Below, piece by piece: positions 1 to 10,529 of a stretch of 64,000 bases of DNA; within the stretch, counting starts at the first letter, position 1; each line of letters begins with the position of its first letter. Source of the stretch: Gnetum montanum (lineage: Eukaryota > Streptophyta > Gnetopsida > Gnetales > Gnetaceae); assembly GCA_015680685.1 (NCBI GenBank), contig MNCI01015627.1, positions 210,730 to 274,729 on the forward strand, in the 5' to 3' direction. Position numbers and translations under genes: made by a program. The notes beneath the pieces are model-generated. The model did no database searches and had not been told where the DNA came from. It saw only the letters and a list, made by a program, of their open reading frames with translations.

Positions 1-458
1 AAAAACGAGAGTAATACTTGGTTTGAATGGCTTGAATTTCATGCTTTTGTATCACAAAATTTAATTGGAAATCAAAATTCTGATTATGAGGTAGTCCATC
101 CTAAAGTTGAATAAATATATATTATGATGTAAGATAAACTACCAGTGACTCGTAGACATTATCAGAGAGAACAAAATTAGGTGTCTTAGTTGCATTATCA
201 TTGTGATTAGAAGAAGACATCATAGATTTTTGCTCACCAACTTCTAAATTTGCATTCCAAGAATTAAAAAGAAAATTCACATCAATAGAGGATGCAAAAA
301 TTTTGGCCTGAGTTGAAGAATTTGAAAATACTTTAAAGTCTTCCATAGGGGAATTCTAGAGAGTTCAAATCTGTTAGAGAAAGATCAAAGAGAAAGAAAT
401 CAAATTTGTTGCAGAAACATCATATCCAAAGAATTAGATATTTGCTCATGTTGGCTAT
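1..458. other. left edge, no gene recognised
   Basis: AT-rich sequence. It contains a 74-codon open frame on the minus strand (122-346) rich in Ser and Asn that resembles nothing I know. Its position downstream of a minus-strand gypsy RT suggests decayed retrotransposon sequence, but no RNase H or integrase motif is visible. Confidence 0.3.
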
Positions 459-1209
459 ATGAATTGTGGGCACATAGAGTCATCTAGCTTCTGTAAACAC
501 GTGAAATGGATAATATGTTTTCCTCATTGGAATGTCATCAAAGATTACAATGCGGCAAAGCATAGAATGCAACATTTATCAATCAAATCCGTCAAATCAT
601 CCTGCATTAACTACATAAAGGTTGCTTGGGGTATTAGTCAAACTAAAAGACATGACTAGCCATTCATAGAAATTGTTTGATGTCTTAAAAGCAGTTTTTC
701 ATTCATTCTCTAGACTAACTCTAATTTTATGATAACCACTGATCAAATCAATCTTGGGGAACACTTTAGCGTTTGTGAAAGCCTCAAGAATCTAATCTAT
801 ACAGGGCATAGGAAATTTGTACTTAATAATGATTCTATTCATTGCTTTATAATCAATGCACATTTTAAGCTTATTACTTAGTTTCTTTACTTCTTAAAAC
901 ATCAAGAATATCATCTATTCTGAAAATAGCAAATTCATACTTAATAGTGATTCTATTCATTGCTTTAGAATCAATGCACTTGCTAAGCACATCAATCTCT
1001 TTCTTTGGAACAATAACCATTGGTACAACACATGGAGGAATATATTTTCTAACAAAGTCATTAGGTAATAGCTCACTAACCTCATTGTGTTCCTCCCGTT
1101 TACTAGGAGTCATTTGATAGGATTTCTGTTTTGAGATGGTTGTAGTTGGAACGAAATCAATTTGTTTTTGAATAGACATAATTGGGGCTAGCCTCTCTGG
1201 TTGCCTTTG
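459..1209 (-). pseudogene. Ty3/gypsy reverse transcriptase fragment
   Basis: Minus-strand translation gives the start of a Ty3/gypsy RT: YQMTPSKREEHNEVSELL, then PPCVVPMVIVPKKE (about 1010-1130), CIDSKAMNRITIKY (about 930-975), KIDLISGYHKIRV (about 715-760), KTAFKT..FYEWLVM (about 655-700) and a weak FDDI catalytic-box remnant near 500-530. These match the family blocks VPKKDG, R.lN..T....PlP, S.YHQIR, KTAF.T..G.YEW and the FDD box. Stops and frameshifts interrupt it, for example TGA at the usual Trp in front of KTAFKT. About 121 bp of the R.lN segment is present twice. The 5' side of the same pol reappears at 5920-6060, beyond the copia insertion. Confidence 0.8.
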
Positions 1210-1214
1210 AACAC
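1210..1214. repeat. target-site duplication AACAC, left
   Basis: AACAC directly precedes the 5' LTR and is repeated exactly at 5915-5919 after the 3' LTR. Five bases is the usual duplication for LTR elements and fixes both outer ends of the copia insertion. Confidence 0.85.
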
Positions 1215-1643
1215 TATTGATGTGTGAAGCCAATTTGTTACAGCATTATGTTTTAATGTTGACCTTTCTGTATAAAAATACAAGGAGTGTTGTAAAGGGA
1301 AGTTATGTAAACTCCCTTAAAATAGTTAATTAAATGCGAATGAAAAAAAAAGGTGAGGTGGTAGGAAGCTAATTGTGAGTTGGCTTGGAACCTTAAACCT
1401 ATATAAGGTGCTTAGGGGGTTGGTTGTAATTATTAATTCTTTTAATCCTTGAAATAAAGAGCATTGCACCCTTTCTTGTGGGTTTTTTGTACATAGGGTT
1501 TTCACGTAAATTGCTGTGTTGCTTCTTATCTTTGATTTTTCTTGCATTTTGTTTCTTTGGTGTTTCATTGTTATTCTCTACATTTTTGTTTGTGTGGTTC
1601 TGCTGTTCAATCTAAGATTATTCATGCACTATATTTTGTAACA
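1215..1643 (+). repeat. copia 5' LTR
   Basis: Begins TATTGATGTGTGAAGCC, where the right LTR has TGTTGATGTGTGAAGCC, so the terminal TG has mutated to TA. Ends GTAACA. A TATA-like CCTATATAAGG lies near 1396-1406, as expected for the LTR promoter; the right LTR has lost it (CTATAGATGG). Confidence 0.9.
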
Positions 1644-1645
1644 AG

Positions 1646-1657
1646 TGGTATTAGAGC
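1646..1657 (+). promoter_or_regulatory. primer-binding site, initiator Met tRNA type
   Basis: TGGTATTAGAGC lies two bases after the LTR end. It matches the common copia primer site TGGTATCAGAGC, complementary to the 3' end of initiator Met tRNA, with one C-to-T change. Confidence 0.85.
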
Positions 1658-1828
1658 TTTTTTGTTGCGAATTGAAATATTGAGATTTGGTGTGTGAGGG
1701 TTATTACACAGTAGTGCTGTACACATTAGTGAACCCTCGTAAGTGCAGTGGAATAGAGTGAGTGGTGTCCATGCCATTTCTCTACGATTTTTTCAATTTT
1801 GTGTAAATTGTGTTTTTAGCTCTCAAAA

Positions 1829-2600
1829 ATGGAACACCTATCGATGGCAGAAAGATTAGTCAAAGTTGAGAACTGGGGAACTTGGAAGATCTTGATGGAG
1901 GATGTTTTTTTAGCTAAGGACTATGGTAATGCAAAATGCGAGAAGCTTAATAGGAAGGTTCTCACAACCATACACCCATGCCTTAGTAGTGGCATATTGC
2001 TGACATACAGAGGAATCTCTTAGGCACATGAACTCTGAAAACTTCTGTATGAAAGGTATAACTGGCCCACTAGGATGATAAATATTACACTATTAATGGA
2101 ATTTTCAAAATTAAGATGAAGGAGGGGACATCGTTGCAAAGCCATTTTGGCGAGATGAATGGCTTCTTCGCTCAAATAGATGATTTGGATATCAAGTTTG
2201 AAGAAGATGTGAAGGTAATTGCTGTACTCAGTTCTTTGCTTGATTTGTTGGAGACCAATCGAACTATCCTACTTCCAGGACTATGTCATCAGTCAACCTT
2301 GTGATATGAAAATTGCCGGATGCCAAAAAGACTGGAACTGTGGATTCTCCTACAACTGGTGAAGCTTTGGCATTATAAAGGGGATGTTGTCAAAAACAGA
2401 GATAGATACAAATGACGTGTTCAGAGTAGAACTAGAGGAAGATCTACCAATAGAGACCTTGAATGTTGGTATTGCCACAAGAAGGGTCATCTCTGCAATG
2501 ATTGTTATGTGTTGAAGAATAAACATAAGCATAGAAGTGAAGGTAGCAACAAAGGACATGGGCAGTAGGACCGTGAAAATGGTGAAGGCTAGAGTTCTGA
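1829..2600 (+). pseudogene. copia gag with CCHC zinc knuckle
   Basis: Nucleocapsid/capsid protein of the element. The ATG at 1829 starts MEHLSMAERLVKVENWGTWK, the usual copia gag opening in which a conserved Trp pair (NWGTWK) begins the capsid domain. A second open piece (2116-2304) carries LQSHFGEMNGFFAQI, matching the gag segment around the family's L...F..l...L motif. A zinc knuckle CWYCHKKGHLCNDC (C-X2-C-X4-H-X4-C, 2464-2505) closes the protein. Stops after codon 64 and a frame change make it non-functional. The start was chosen because it is the first ATG after the primer site that opens the homologous frame. Confidence 0.8.
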
Positions 2601-2611
2601 CAAAGAAGTAG

Positions 2612-3890
2612 ATGTCATTCTTGTTGCAAGTGATGCTATTGACAATGTTTTGCAATACTCCAGTTCTAATGTTTGGATTTTGGATTCAGGAGCTTCATTC
2701 CATGTGGGCCTGCATGTTCCAATGTTTTGCACCTACACAAAAGTTGCAAATCAATGTGTCTTTCTGGGTGATGACAAATGCTGTGACATTGAAGGAATTG
2801 GTTTAGTCATGTTATAGGATTCAGATGGTAGTAAGGTATTTTTGAATGAGGTTTGTTATGTGCTGCAGCTTTCAAAGAACTTTAATTCTGCTGAACAACT
2901 TGATATTGTTGGTTGTAATATTTCATTTGGAGCTGGTAGCTTTAAGATTGTGAAGGGTTCCCTAATTCTTGCATGTGGTAAGGAAGGAACATGGCATTTA
3001 CTACATGCAAGTGTAATATGAGCAACTGTTGCTGCTGCAAATGAGGACACGTCTCTTTGACACAAGAGACTTGGACATTTCAACGGAACAGGAATGAAGA
3101 CTCTAACTTCAAAGAAAATGCTTTCCAAATTCAAGTCTATTCCATTGGATTTCTGTAAAGACTGTGCAGTGGCAAAATCTAAATGGGTAAACTTCAAAAG
3201 ATCTAGTTCTAATAATAAAAAAAATTCTAAGTTGGATTTGGTTTATTTGGTTTTTGGTAGAGCTTTGTATTTTGTTACATTTATAGATGATTTCTATAGG
3301 AAGATTTGGTTGTTTCTTGTGTCTTTGAAAGACAACTTTTTTAATGTTTTCAAATAATTTAAAGTTAAAGTTGAGAAAAAAATTGGTTGTAGTATTAAAT
3401 GTCTTGTGATTGATAATGGAGGGGAGTATACCTGCAATGAGTTTGAGAATTTTTGCATGCAAAATAGAATTGTTCATACCAAAACTCCACCATATACTCC
3501 GTAAAATAATGGCGTTGTTGAGAGGTATAATAGAACTGTCTTTGAGAGGCTGCGTTGTTTGTTGCAGTAGTGTAATGTTTTAAAGCAAATTTGGGTTGAA
3601 GCAACAGTAACTATTGCTTATTTAATCAATAGGTCCTCTCATACAGGTCTTCAAGGCAATGTACCAGTATTTGTTTGGAGTGGGAGAGCACTCAATCTTT
3701 CTCACCTGAGGGTCTTTGGTTGTGAAATTATGCCCATCAGCAAAATGCAGCTATACTTGATGGATGTGCACGTAGATGCAGTTTCATTGGATATGGTGGT
3801 GATAATCTTGGTTATAGATTGTGGGATCTTGTTGATGAGAAAGTGTTAAGGACACGTGATGTTTTTTTCATGAAAGCTTGATGTTTTACA
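2612..3890 (+). pseudogene. copia protease and integrase region
   Basis: Aspartic protease core WILDSGASFHV at 2672-2704, with the catalytic DSG intact. GAG-pre-integrase follows with HKRLGHFNGTGMKTL and FCKDCAVAKSKWVNF (about 3060-3200), where the HHCC-type zinc residues are partly visible. The integrase core shows the three acidic positions: FIDDFYRK (about 3279), IDNGGEY (about 3410) and NNGVVERYNR (about 3506). Several TAG/TGA/TAA codons interrupt it, such as TAA at the Gln of the usual TPQ.NGV. The left-to-right order protease, integrase, RT is diagnostic of copia rather than gypsy. Confidence 0.85.
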
Positions 3891-3989
3891 TGAAACAAGA
3901 ACATGAACTAAACCAAGAGAGAATTTTAGCCCTTCTGTGAAATCATTTAGTCATGATGATGATGATTTAAAAGTTGAACGTGTTCGTGA

Positions 3990-5275
3990 TGATAAGCATG
4001 CTTTGTCTAACAAGTAGGTGTATAGAATTAAAGCTGAAGCCAAATGGTAGAAACGGTACAAAGCCAGATTGGTTGTCAAGGTATTCAGTCAAAAAGCAAG
4101 CATAGACTTAACAGAGATCTTCTGTTCTGTTGTGAGACATTCTTCCATATGTGCCATTTTATCTCTTTTTGCTAGTTTAGACTTGGAATTGGAACAATTA
4201 GACATAAAGGCTACCTTCTTGCATGGTGACTTAGAGTAAGAGATTTACATGAAATTATCTGAAGGATATGAGTGGAGAGAAAAACATTTGGTTTGTAGGT
4301 CAAAGAGAAGCTTTTATGGTTTAAAGCAAGCTCCTAGACAATGGTACAAGAACTCTGATAGTTTCATGTAGGATTAAAAATATGAGAAGTGTACCATTGA
4401 TCATTGTGTTTATGTTCATTGGCAAACTTCTTGTAAGATTACTATCATGTTACTGTATGTTGACATGTTCATTGTAGGAAATGATGGACATGAGATCAAA
4501 AGGCTAACAAAGGAAATGGGCAAATGTTATGCCACAAAAGATTTTGGTACAGCAAAGCAAATATTCAGTATGCAGATTTCTAGAGATAGGGCACATCGCA
4601 AGTTGTGGTTTAGCCAATATGAGTATATTGGTAAGGTGCTTGAACGTTTTCATATGACAGATTGCATTTTTGTTAGCACCCCTTTAGTTGGTTATTTTCA
4701 GTTGTGTATGGAGGATTGTCCGTGTCCTAAATCTAAAGGAGAAAGATGAAGAAAGTGCTATACACTTCAGTTGTTGGTAGTATGATGTATGCAATGGTTT
4801 GTACTAGACCGTAGTGGGAGTTGTTTCTTATTACATGAGGAATCTTGATCCTAAACATTGAGAAGTAGTAAATTAGATGTTGCGATATTTGAAAGTTACA
4901 CAAAACCTTTGCTTATGTTTTGGTAACTTCACTTTGGATACTATTGGCTATGTGGATGCAAATTATGCAGCATGTAAAGATAGCAGAAAATCCACTTCTG
5001 GATATATTTTTCTTATGGGTTGAGGTCTTGTTAGTTGGATGTCTCAATTGCAAAGAGATGTTGCATTATTTACTACCAAGTCAGAATGTATAGCTTTGGC
5101 AGAAGCACCCAAGGAGATGGTTTGGCTGAAGTGGTTGCTTGGTTGGTTTTGGTTGAAACAAGCACAATATATCATTTACTGTGAGAGGGCTATTCACTTG
5201 GCCAAGAATGTTGCTTATCTTGCTCAAACAAGACATATTGACGTGAGGTATGATTTCATCAGATAAAAAAAATTG
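3990..5275 (+). pseudogene. copia reverse transcriptase and RNase H
   Basis: RT blocks: ATFLHGDLE.EIYMKL (about 4210-4255), YGLKQAPRQWYKN (about 4315) and LLYVDMFIVG (about 4450-4480). The family catalytic box is YVDDM; here one Asp codon is missing (YVDM), which removes an essential metal-binding residue without shifting the frame. RNase H follows: GYVDANYAACKDSRKSTSGY (about 4945-5010), VSWMSQLQRDVALFTTKSE, and the terminal TRHIDVRYDFIR (about 5228-5266). Multiple stops interrupt the frame. Confidence 0.88.
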
Positions 5276-5461
5276 AAGATAGGGAGCTGGATGTGCAGGA
5301 ACAAAACATTGAGGGGCATATAGATTTCCTAACAAAGGTAGTTTGCTGGAACAAACCATCGATTATGTTGCAAGGGCATACACTTGGAGACTTGATTTAC
5401 AACATTTGGAAAGCAGTGCATCTCTTGCCAAGAGATTTGAAGAGATATTAAATTTTTCTTC

Positions 5462-5472
5462 AAGTGGGAAAG
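5462..5472 (+). promoter_or_regulatory. polypurine tract
   Basis: The mostly purine run AAGTGGGAAAG abuts the 3' LTR start, the expected plus-strand priming position. Confidence 0.7.
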
Positions 5473-5914
5473 TGTTGATGTGTGAAGCCAAATTTGTTAT
5501 AACGTTATGTTTTCACTTTGACCCTTTTGTATAAAAAATAAAAAAATAAAAGGAGTGTTGTAAAATGAAGTTATGTAAACCCTATTGAAATAGTTAATTA
5601 GAAGTGAATGGAAGAGAAAGGGTGAGGTGGCAAGAAGTTGACTGTGAGTTGGCTTGGAGCCTTAAAGCTATAGATGGTGCTTAGGAGGTTCATTGTAATT
5701 ATAAATTCTTTTGCTCCTTGAAGAAAAAAAGAGCTCTACATCCTTTCCCATGCTTTTTTCCCACATAGGTTTTCCACATAAATTATTGTGTTATTTGCTA
5801 TCTCTGATTTTTTTTTTCATTTTGTTCCTTCGGTTTTTCATTGTTATTCTTAGCATTTTTCTGCATGGTTTTGCTGTTCAATCTAAGATTTTGTGTGTGC
5901 TATATTTCGTAACA
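5473..5914 (+). repeat. copia 3' LTR
   Basis: Begins TGTTGATGTGTGAAGCC, ends CGTAACA. It aligns along its whole length with 1215-1643 and is followed directly by AACAC. Small A-rich insertions account for its extra length. Confidence 0.9.
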
Positions 5915-5919
5915 AACAC

Positions 5920-6060
5920 ATCAGCAAATTCTAAAGTTAAAGGGTTGATTGTTGTTGGATGATCACAAGAATTCTCAACTTCACAAGTGGCCAATGTAGA
6001 AACAATCATAAAACCATGCCCAACCTACTCATGCTCATGCAGATACTCAATTTGACTAAG
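5920..6060 (-). pseudogene. Ty3/gypsy pol, segment upstream of RT
   Basis: The minus strand reads NPLTLEFADV running into the copia junction. The family motif just before RT is L.EF.DVFP.., and the next residues are encoded at 1209 and below, on the other side of the insertion. This joins the two flanks into one interrupted gypsy pol on the minus strand. One frame change occurs near the junction. Confidence 0.65.
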
Positions 6061-6830
6061 CAAAATCAAGGTTTACATTAGTTTGAAGACCTGCCTTGTA
6101 TTGCTTAGTACGCATTGGAATCAAACACTGATTAAAATGTTGGTGATTTTTCACCCCATAGGAAAAAAATTGATGACCTTTTTTATCATGAAAAAGTCAC
6201 CAATTTGGTATGACTTTTTCAGCCAACTTTTTTTTTTAAAAAAATTCGCAAAAAATAGTGACCTCTTCAAAAAAGTAGCACAAAAAATGATTTTTTCAAA
6301 ATAAGTCTTTGAAATATGATAAAATATTTATAAATTATTTCAATTGAGAAAAAAAATAAATTCAAAATTCTTCAATCTTAAATGCAGTTAACAAAGTTAA
6401 TAAAATTCAATTAACAAGCTTCCTCTTCTATTCTTAAGCCTTAAAGGACTTGTAATGTAATGATGAGGATGATTTTACAACTAATCTTATTAAAGATGAT
6501 GACGTTGATAGTGAAAGTGATGGGGTTGATAATTAGACTTGTAATGAATATGTAGATGACATGGCTGAAGAAGCTTATGTATCTTTTTATGTAAATTAAG
6601 AAAAACATCCTTTTAATTACCATGAATGAATTATTAGAAATGGACTAATATGCAAAGGTATTTAAAGCTAGTAGAGTGGATATTGAAGAAGCTCAGTTTT
6701 ATAAAATCAAGTTGAAGGGAAGAAAAGTGGAGCTACACCAAACACATCAACAAATACATCTGATTCATAATTACTTTGTTGCATTATGTTTAATATATTA
6801 TGAATATTTTACAATTAGACATTAATGTAA
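6061..6830. other. AT-rich stretch, no gene recognised
   Basis: No protein family could be recognised. A perfect 10-bp inverted repeat GAAAAAGTCA / TGACTTTTTC (6190-6199, 6211-6220, 11-base loop) sits in A/T-rich sequence and could be a miniature-element remnant. The last bases are the left flank of the LINE copy 1 duplication. Confidence 0.4.
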
Positions 6831-6845
6831 CATGCTTTATTTTTT
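6831..6845. repeat. target-site duplication of LINE copy 1, left
   Basis: CATGCTTTATTTTTT, 15 bases, repeated exactly at 12949-12963 after the A-rich tail. The T-rich end fits target-primed reverse transcription. Confidence 0.9.
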
Positions 6846-6984
6846 GAAACTCAAGGTCATCATTGTTTAACTCCTTCGTTTCAAATTTTGAAATGCTGCC
6901 CAAAGCTTGCACAACAATATCAAATATAGCGTCCATATACATATCAAATTCCTTAGCAGTCCTATCAGAAGGGGTACGATAGGT

Positions 6985-7953
6985 TTGTGGATGGCGAGCA
7001 CAGGAGCTAGAGTTGGAGACGGTGTGGGGGCAAGGGCTGGCATGGGGGAGGCTGTGAGTAGTGACATCGGGGGGGATCTCGAGGTTGATGATGGCTTTGT
7101 GGGGGGGGGGGGGGGGGGGGGGGGTGCAGGTGCTACAGATGGTTATGGTTTCACAGATGAGGGTATCGAGGTGTGCTCCCACCAGGATGGCGTGATGAGG
7201 TTGTGGTTCAATTGACCTCTTGACAAGGGGGTTTAGACCATGGAGCGTAGCTTGATTGGACGTTTTGTTTCATTTGGGGCCTAGCCTGGGCTAGACCTTA
7301 TCCACAAGTGGACTGTGGAGGTCTAGGGGATTAGGGAGGTGGAGGTGCATAGTTTATCAGACGACCTACTATTGTTCATCTTCAAGAGCCTGGAGGACCA
7401 GGATATGGTCCTCCAGGGTGGGCCGTGGTTCTACGACACTAGGGGGTTGGTGCTTACGCATTGGCAGCTGAGAAAAACGAGCCATCGCAAGGTTGACTGT
7501 TGGTTTCGGGGTTTAGGACGATGCAGGGCCAAGGCTCTTGTGCGTCACCCAAAGGTGGATCCTCAAGGTGGGGGATGGGGTTTGGTGGGGTGGTGGTGAT
7601 GGGAGCTGGCTTCGCTTGTTGGCCCTTGTGTGCCCCAAGTGGTGCCTGGGGGCATGCGTAGCTTGTCTCCTGCTACCCCATCTTCTATCATGCCCACTAA
7701 GTTGGGGGTTGAGCTCCCCCAGTTGGGCGATTAGGTTAATGTGGTTCAGGGGAGTTCAAAGCCATGGATGCCAGTTTCGACTCCTCCACCTTTAGAAGAT
7801 TCTAGCAATTTTCTAGTTTCACCAGAGGAGGTTAGGTTTGGCTGCCCGTCCGATTTGCTATTTCGGGACAAGTAGATGAGGAGGAGTATTGACTTGGGTA
7901 TATAACAAACCCTGAAAGAGATCTACCAGTGATGATCTACTGGTCACACATGA
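6985..7953 (+). pseudogene. LINE copy 1 ORF1 (DUF4283-like)
   Basis: Plant L1 ORF1 proteins bind the element RNA. An N-terminal Ala/Gly-rich part (from MASTGARVGDGVGARAG near 6990) lies in the same frame as MERSLIGRFVSFGA (7240) and EVHSLSDDLLLFIFKSL..GGPWFYDTRGLVL (7339-7460), the core of the DUF4283 fold (..F.F.s..d...vl.gGPWf....l.L..W). The frame is lost after about 7500 but the last segment (7881-7953, SIDLG..QTLKEIYQ) aligns with copy 2. The stop TGA overlaps the ORF2 ATG as ATGA at 7950-7953. Confidence 0.75.
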
Positions 7954-8640
7954 AGATCCTTTCATGGAATTGTAGGGGATAGGGTACGCCCTATAAAAGA
8001 ATTACATGTGAGAGATTGTGCAAAGTGAGGAATGTCACATTGTTTGCTTGTAGGAAACTAAGCTACAGGCTTCTGAAACATTCCACCTGTGATGGGTGGA
8101 TTGGAATTTGCACTTGAGATTGTGTCAAGGGCGTGCGGGGGGTCTTGTCATCTTGGCTCGCCCTAAGGTTTTGATGATTGATTCATTGCAATGGAGCATT
8201 ACTGTCTATGTGCCATCCGAAGCCTTTGGTTGATGAACTTCTATGGGGCCCAAGCCTGGCAACTTTGGTTGCAAGAGCTAGAGTGGATGGTAGTGCTGAT
8301 CCCGAATCAGCGAGCCTAGCTCATTGTGGGTGATTTCAACCAACGACTTTACTCTTGGGAAAAGTCGGTAATTGATTGTATTAGCCCCCTAGGGGCTCAA
8401 GAATTTTAGAAATTTTTAGTGTCACACTTGTTGGTTAACTTGGAGATCACAAATTATCAATTTATGTGGACTAACAGATGCAGGGGGGCCGAATAGGTTC
8501 TCTCTAGGATTGATCGGGTTTGGGTAAGCTGAAAGCTTTTACTATGGTTGGATGTGTAGGTTTTCGGTAAAGAGCGGCAAGCTTCGGATCACCAGTCGAT
8601 CATTTGTTGTCTGGGGGCTCCCCAAAAATGGTTGCATTGA
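7950..8640 (+). pseudogene. LINE copy 1 endonuclease domain (ORF2 start)
   Basis: The ATG at 7950 opens MKILSWNCRG, the first motif of APE-type LINE endonucleases (WN.RG). Farther on are IVGDFNQRL (about 8318-8345) with the catalytic D and N, and ASDHQSIICC (about 8582-8610) with the catalytic D-H pair. The E of the LQETK motif has been lost by frameshift near 8050. The enzyme would nick the target DNA for reverse transcription; this copy is inactive. Confidence 0.8.
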
Positions 8641-10480
8641 CCATTAGGTTTGAAGTTTCATGGTCGCTCAAGCCATGGCTATGTCCCCTAGCGGGAGAAA
8701 TTTGGGTGGGCTACTAGGGAGATAAGGGGGACCCTAGGAACTTTTTGTGGGATGGCCTCTACTTGAAGTGGGCTATTTGATGATAGGTCGTGTAGGATAA
8801 ATTTTTGTTTCGGTTTGGCCGTAGAGACTTGCAGTCTTGGTTGCAAACAATCTAGGTCAAACAAGAGGTGGGAGAGGACCTATAGGACAATGAAGTGGGG
8901 GTTCTGAAAGAGCTATAGGCGCTGGACCTTAAAGAGGAAATTTAGTAGTGGCAAAGGTCGTGGATTAGATGGCTCAGGGAGGGCAACTGATAGATGAGAT
9001 TTTTCTTTCGACTGTCAAGTCTCAAGGATTGAACCAACACCCCCTTTATATGATAGTTAATGGATCCCTAGTGGATGATCTTGAAATGGTGGGTCGGTTA
9101 TTGGCTGACTATTGGGGCATGATTTGGGTGAAGTAGCCTATGTTGTTGATCTCTGTGTAGGTCCTGTAGGTGTTGGATGAAGAGTACACTGCTTAGTTGA
9201 TGGGCCCGTTCACCCTACAGGAGTTAAAAGTCACCATTGGATCCATGTTGAGGGTAAAGTGCTTGGGCTGGATGGCTGGAATGTTGATTTCTTTAAGGAG
9301 TATATTGATATTGTGGGGCCCAATGTTCTCAATACTTTCAACGTAATGTTGGCTAAACGCTAGGTGCATTGAGAGATTAATTGCTTGAGAATTCTTTGCA
9401 TCCCCAGGTGGGCCGATGCCTCCTCCCTTGCACATTTCAAGGCCATTGGGGTCTATAATGTGTTGATCAGAATCTTCTCTAAGATGATCGTCTGTCGATT
9501 GGTCCCCATCTTGCCAATGGTTGTTGGTGAGCACCAAATGGGGTTTGTTTAGGGGCACTTCTTGCAGGACTAGGTGATGCTTATGTAGGAAATTTTGCAC
9601 TCCTTGCGAATCTCGAATTTCCCTAGACTGTCTTAAATTGGACATTACAAAGGTGTATGATATAGTTAGTTGGGAAGTGCTTGCTACCATGATGTTGCAC
9701 AAGGGCTTTGATCCTACCTTCATGCACATGTGCATCCAAATGTAGGAGTTAGCCGCTTTCTCCTTTGATGTCAGGGGTAAATTTTGGGGTTTTTCTTCCC
9801 CTAGTCAGGGTTTAAGGTAGGGGTTCCCTTTTCACTATTGCTATTTATTATTGCCATGGACCTGCTAAAATACTATTGCAAGGTTGCAGGAGTTTGGGGG
9901 CTTGAAGTTGTGGGGGTGGAGTGCCTAGTGGAGCATTATGTTGATGACACAATGCTTCTTAGTCGGGTTGGGGTGCCCTAGGCATGCAAAATTAACCAGG
10001 TGCTTGCGTCTATGGTGGGGGAGGTTGGCCTAGTGATTAATCGAAGGAAGTACTTGGCCCACTTCTTTAATGTGGATGCACGGGTAAGGAGTTGGATCAT
10101 GCAAGTGCTGGGGTTTCTCTTGGGGGTCATCCCAGGACTCATACCTTGGGATCCTATTGTTTGCTTGGGGGTGGTGTGCTTCTTGGATTACGGTCCTTCA
10201 AATAATTGAGAGTCAGGTGGGCCATTGGGCCAATCGCTTTCTCTCCAGGAAAGGGAGATTGGTGCTAGCGTCTAGGGTGCTTATGACGATGGTGCATTTT
10301 GTGGTTTCCATTGCTACCCCCTATAGACCATGATCCAGAATATTAATAAGCTGATCTGAAAGTTTGTATGGTTGGGGGGTAGAGTGCGGAGTAATTTGCA
10401 TCTTGTTGAATGGGATAGGATTGCCTGCCCTCGAGACGTGGGGGGCCTGAGCATTATCAAATTTGAAGACAAGTTGTTGA
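8641..10480 (+). pseudogene. LINE copy 1 reverse transcriptase domain
   Basis: Recognisable pieces: YDIVSWEVLATMMLHKGFDP (about 9655-9720, family AYD.l.W), GFSSPSQGLR.G (about 9785-9825, family QGLRQGDPLSP), EHYVDDTMLLSRVGVP (about 9935-9980, catalytic box, family YADDT), and VINRRKYLAHFFNVDARVRSW (about 10035-10095). Counterparts in copy 2 (20640-22700) confirm the alignment. 8640-9180 is the linker between endonuclease and RT and is heavily decayed. Stops are mainly TAG/TGA. Confidence 0.85.
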
Positions 10481-10529
10481 TGGGAGAACAACAACAACTG
10501 TTATGGTTGACCCAATAGGGAGACAGTAC

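Larger units (their letters stand above)
1215..5914 (+). mobile_element. Ty1/copia LTR retrotransposon, full-length but dead
   Basis: A 4.7-kb element with two LTRs (1215-1643 and 5473-5914), a primer site like the initiator-Met-tRNA type directly after the left LTR, a purine tract before the right LTR, and domains in Ty1/copia order: gag, protease, integrase, RT, RNase H. The AACAC duplication shows one clean insertion into the minus-strand gypsy pol. Many in-frame stops and loss of one residue of the YVDD box mean it cannot make active enzymes. The LTRs differ by substitutions and small indels and in length (429 and 442), so the insertion is not recent. Confidence 0.93.

Noticed and set aside
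7101-7124. G24 run as a quadruplex or regulatory site
   Set aside because: It lies in a Gly-rich part of a dead LINE ORF1 and its length is not reliable in sequencing; nothing else supports a role.
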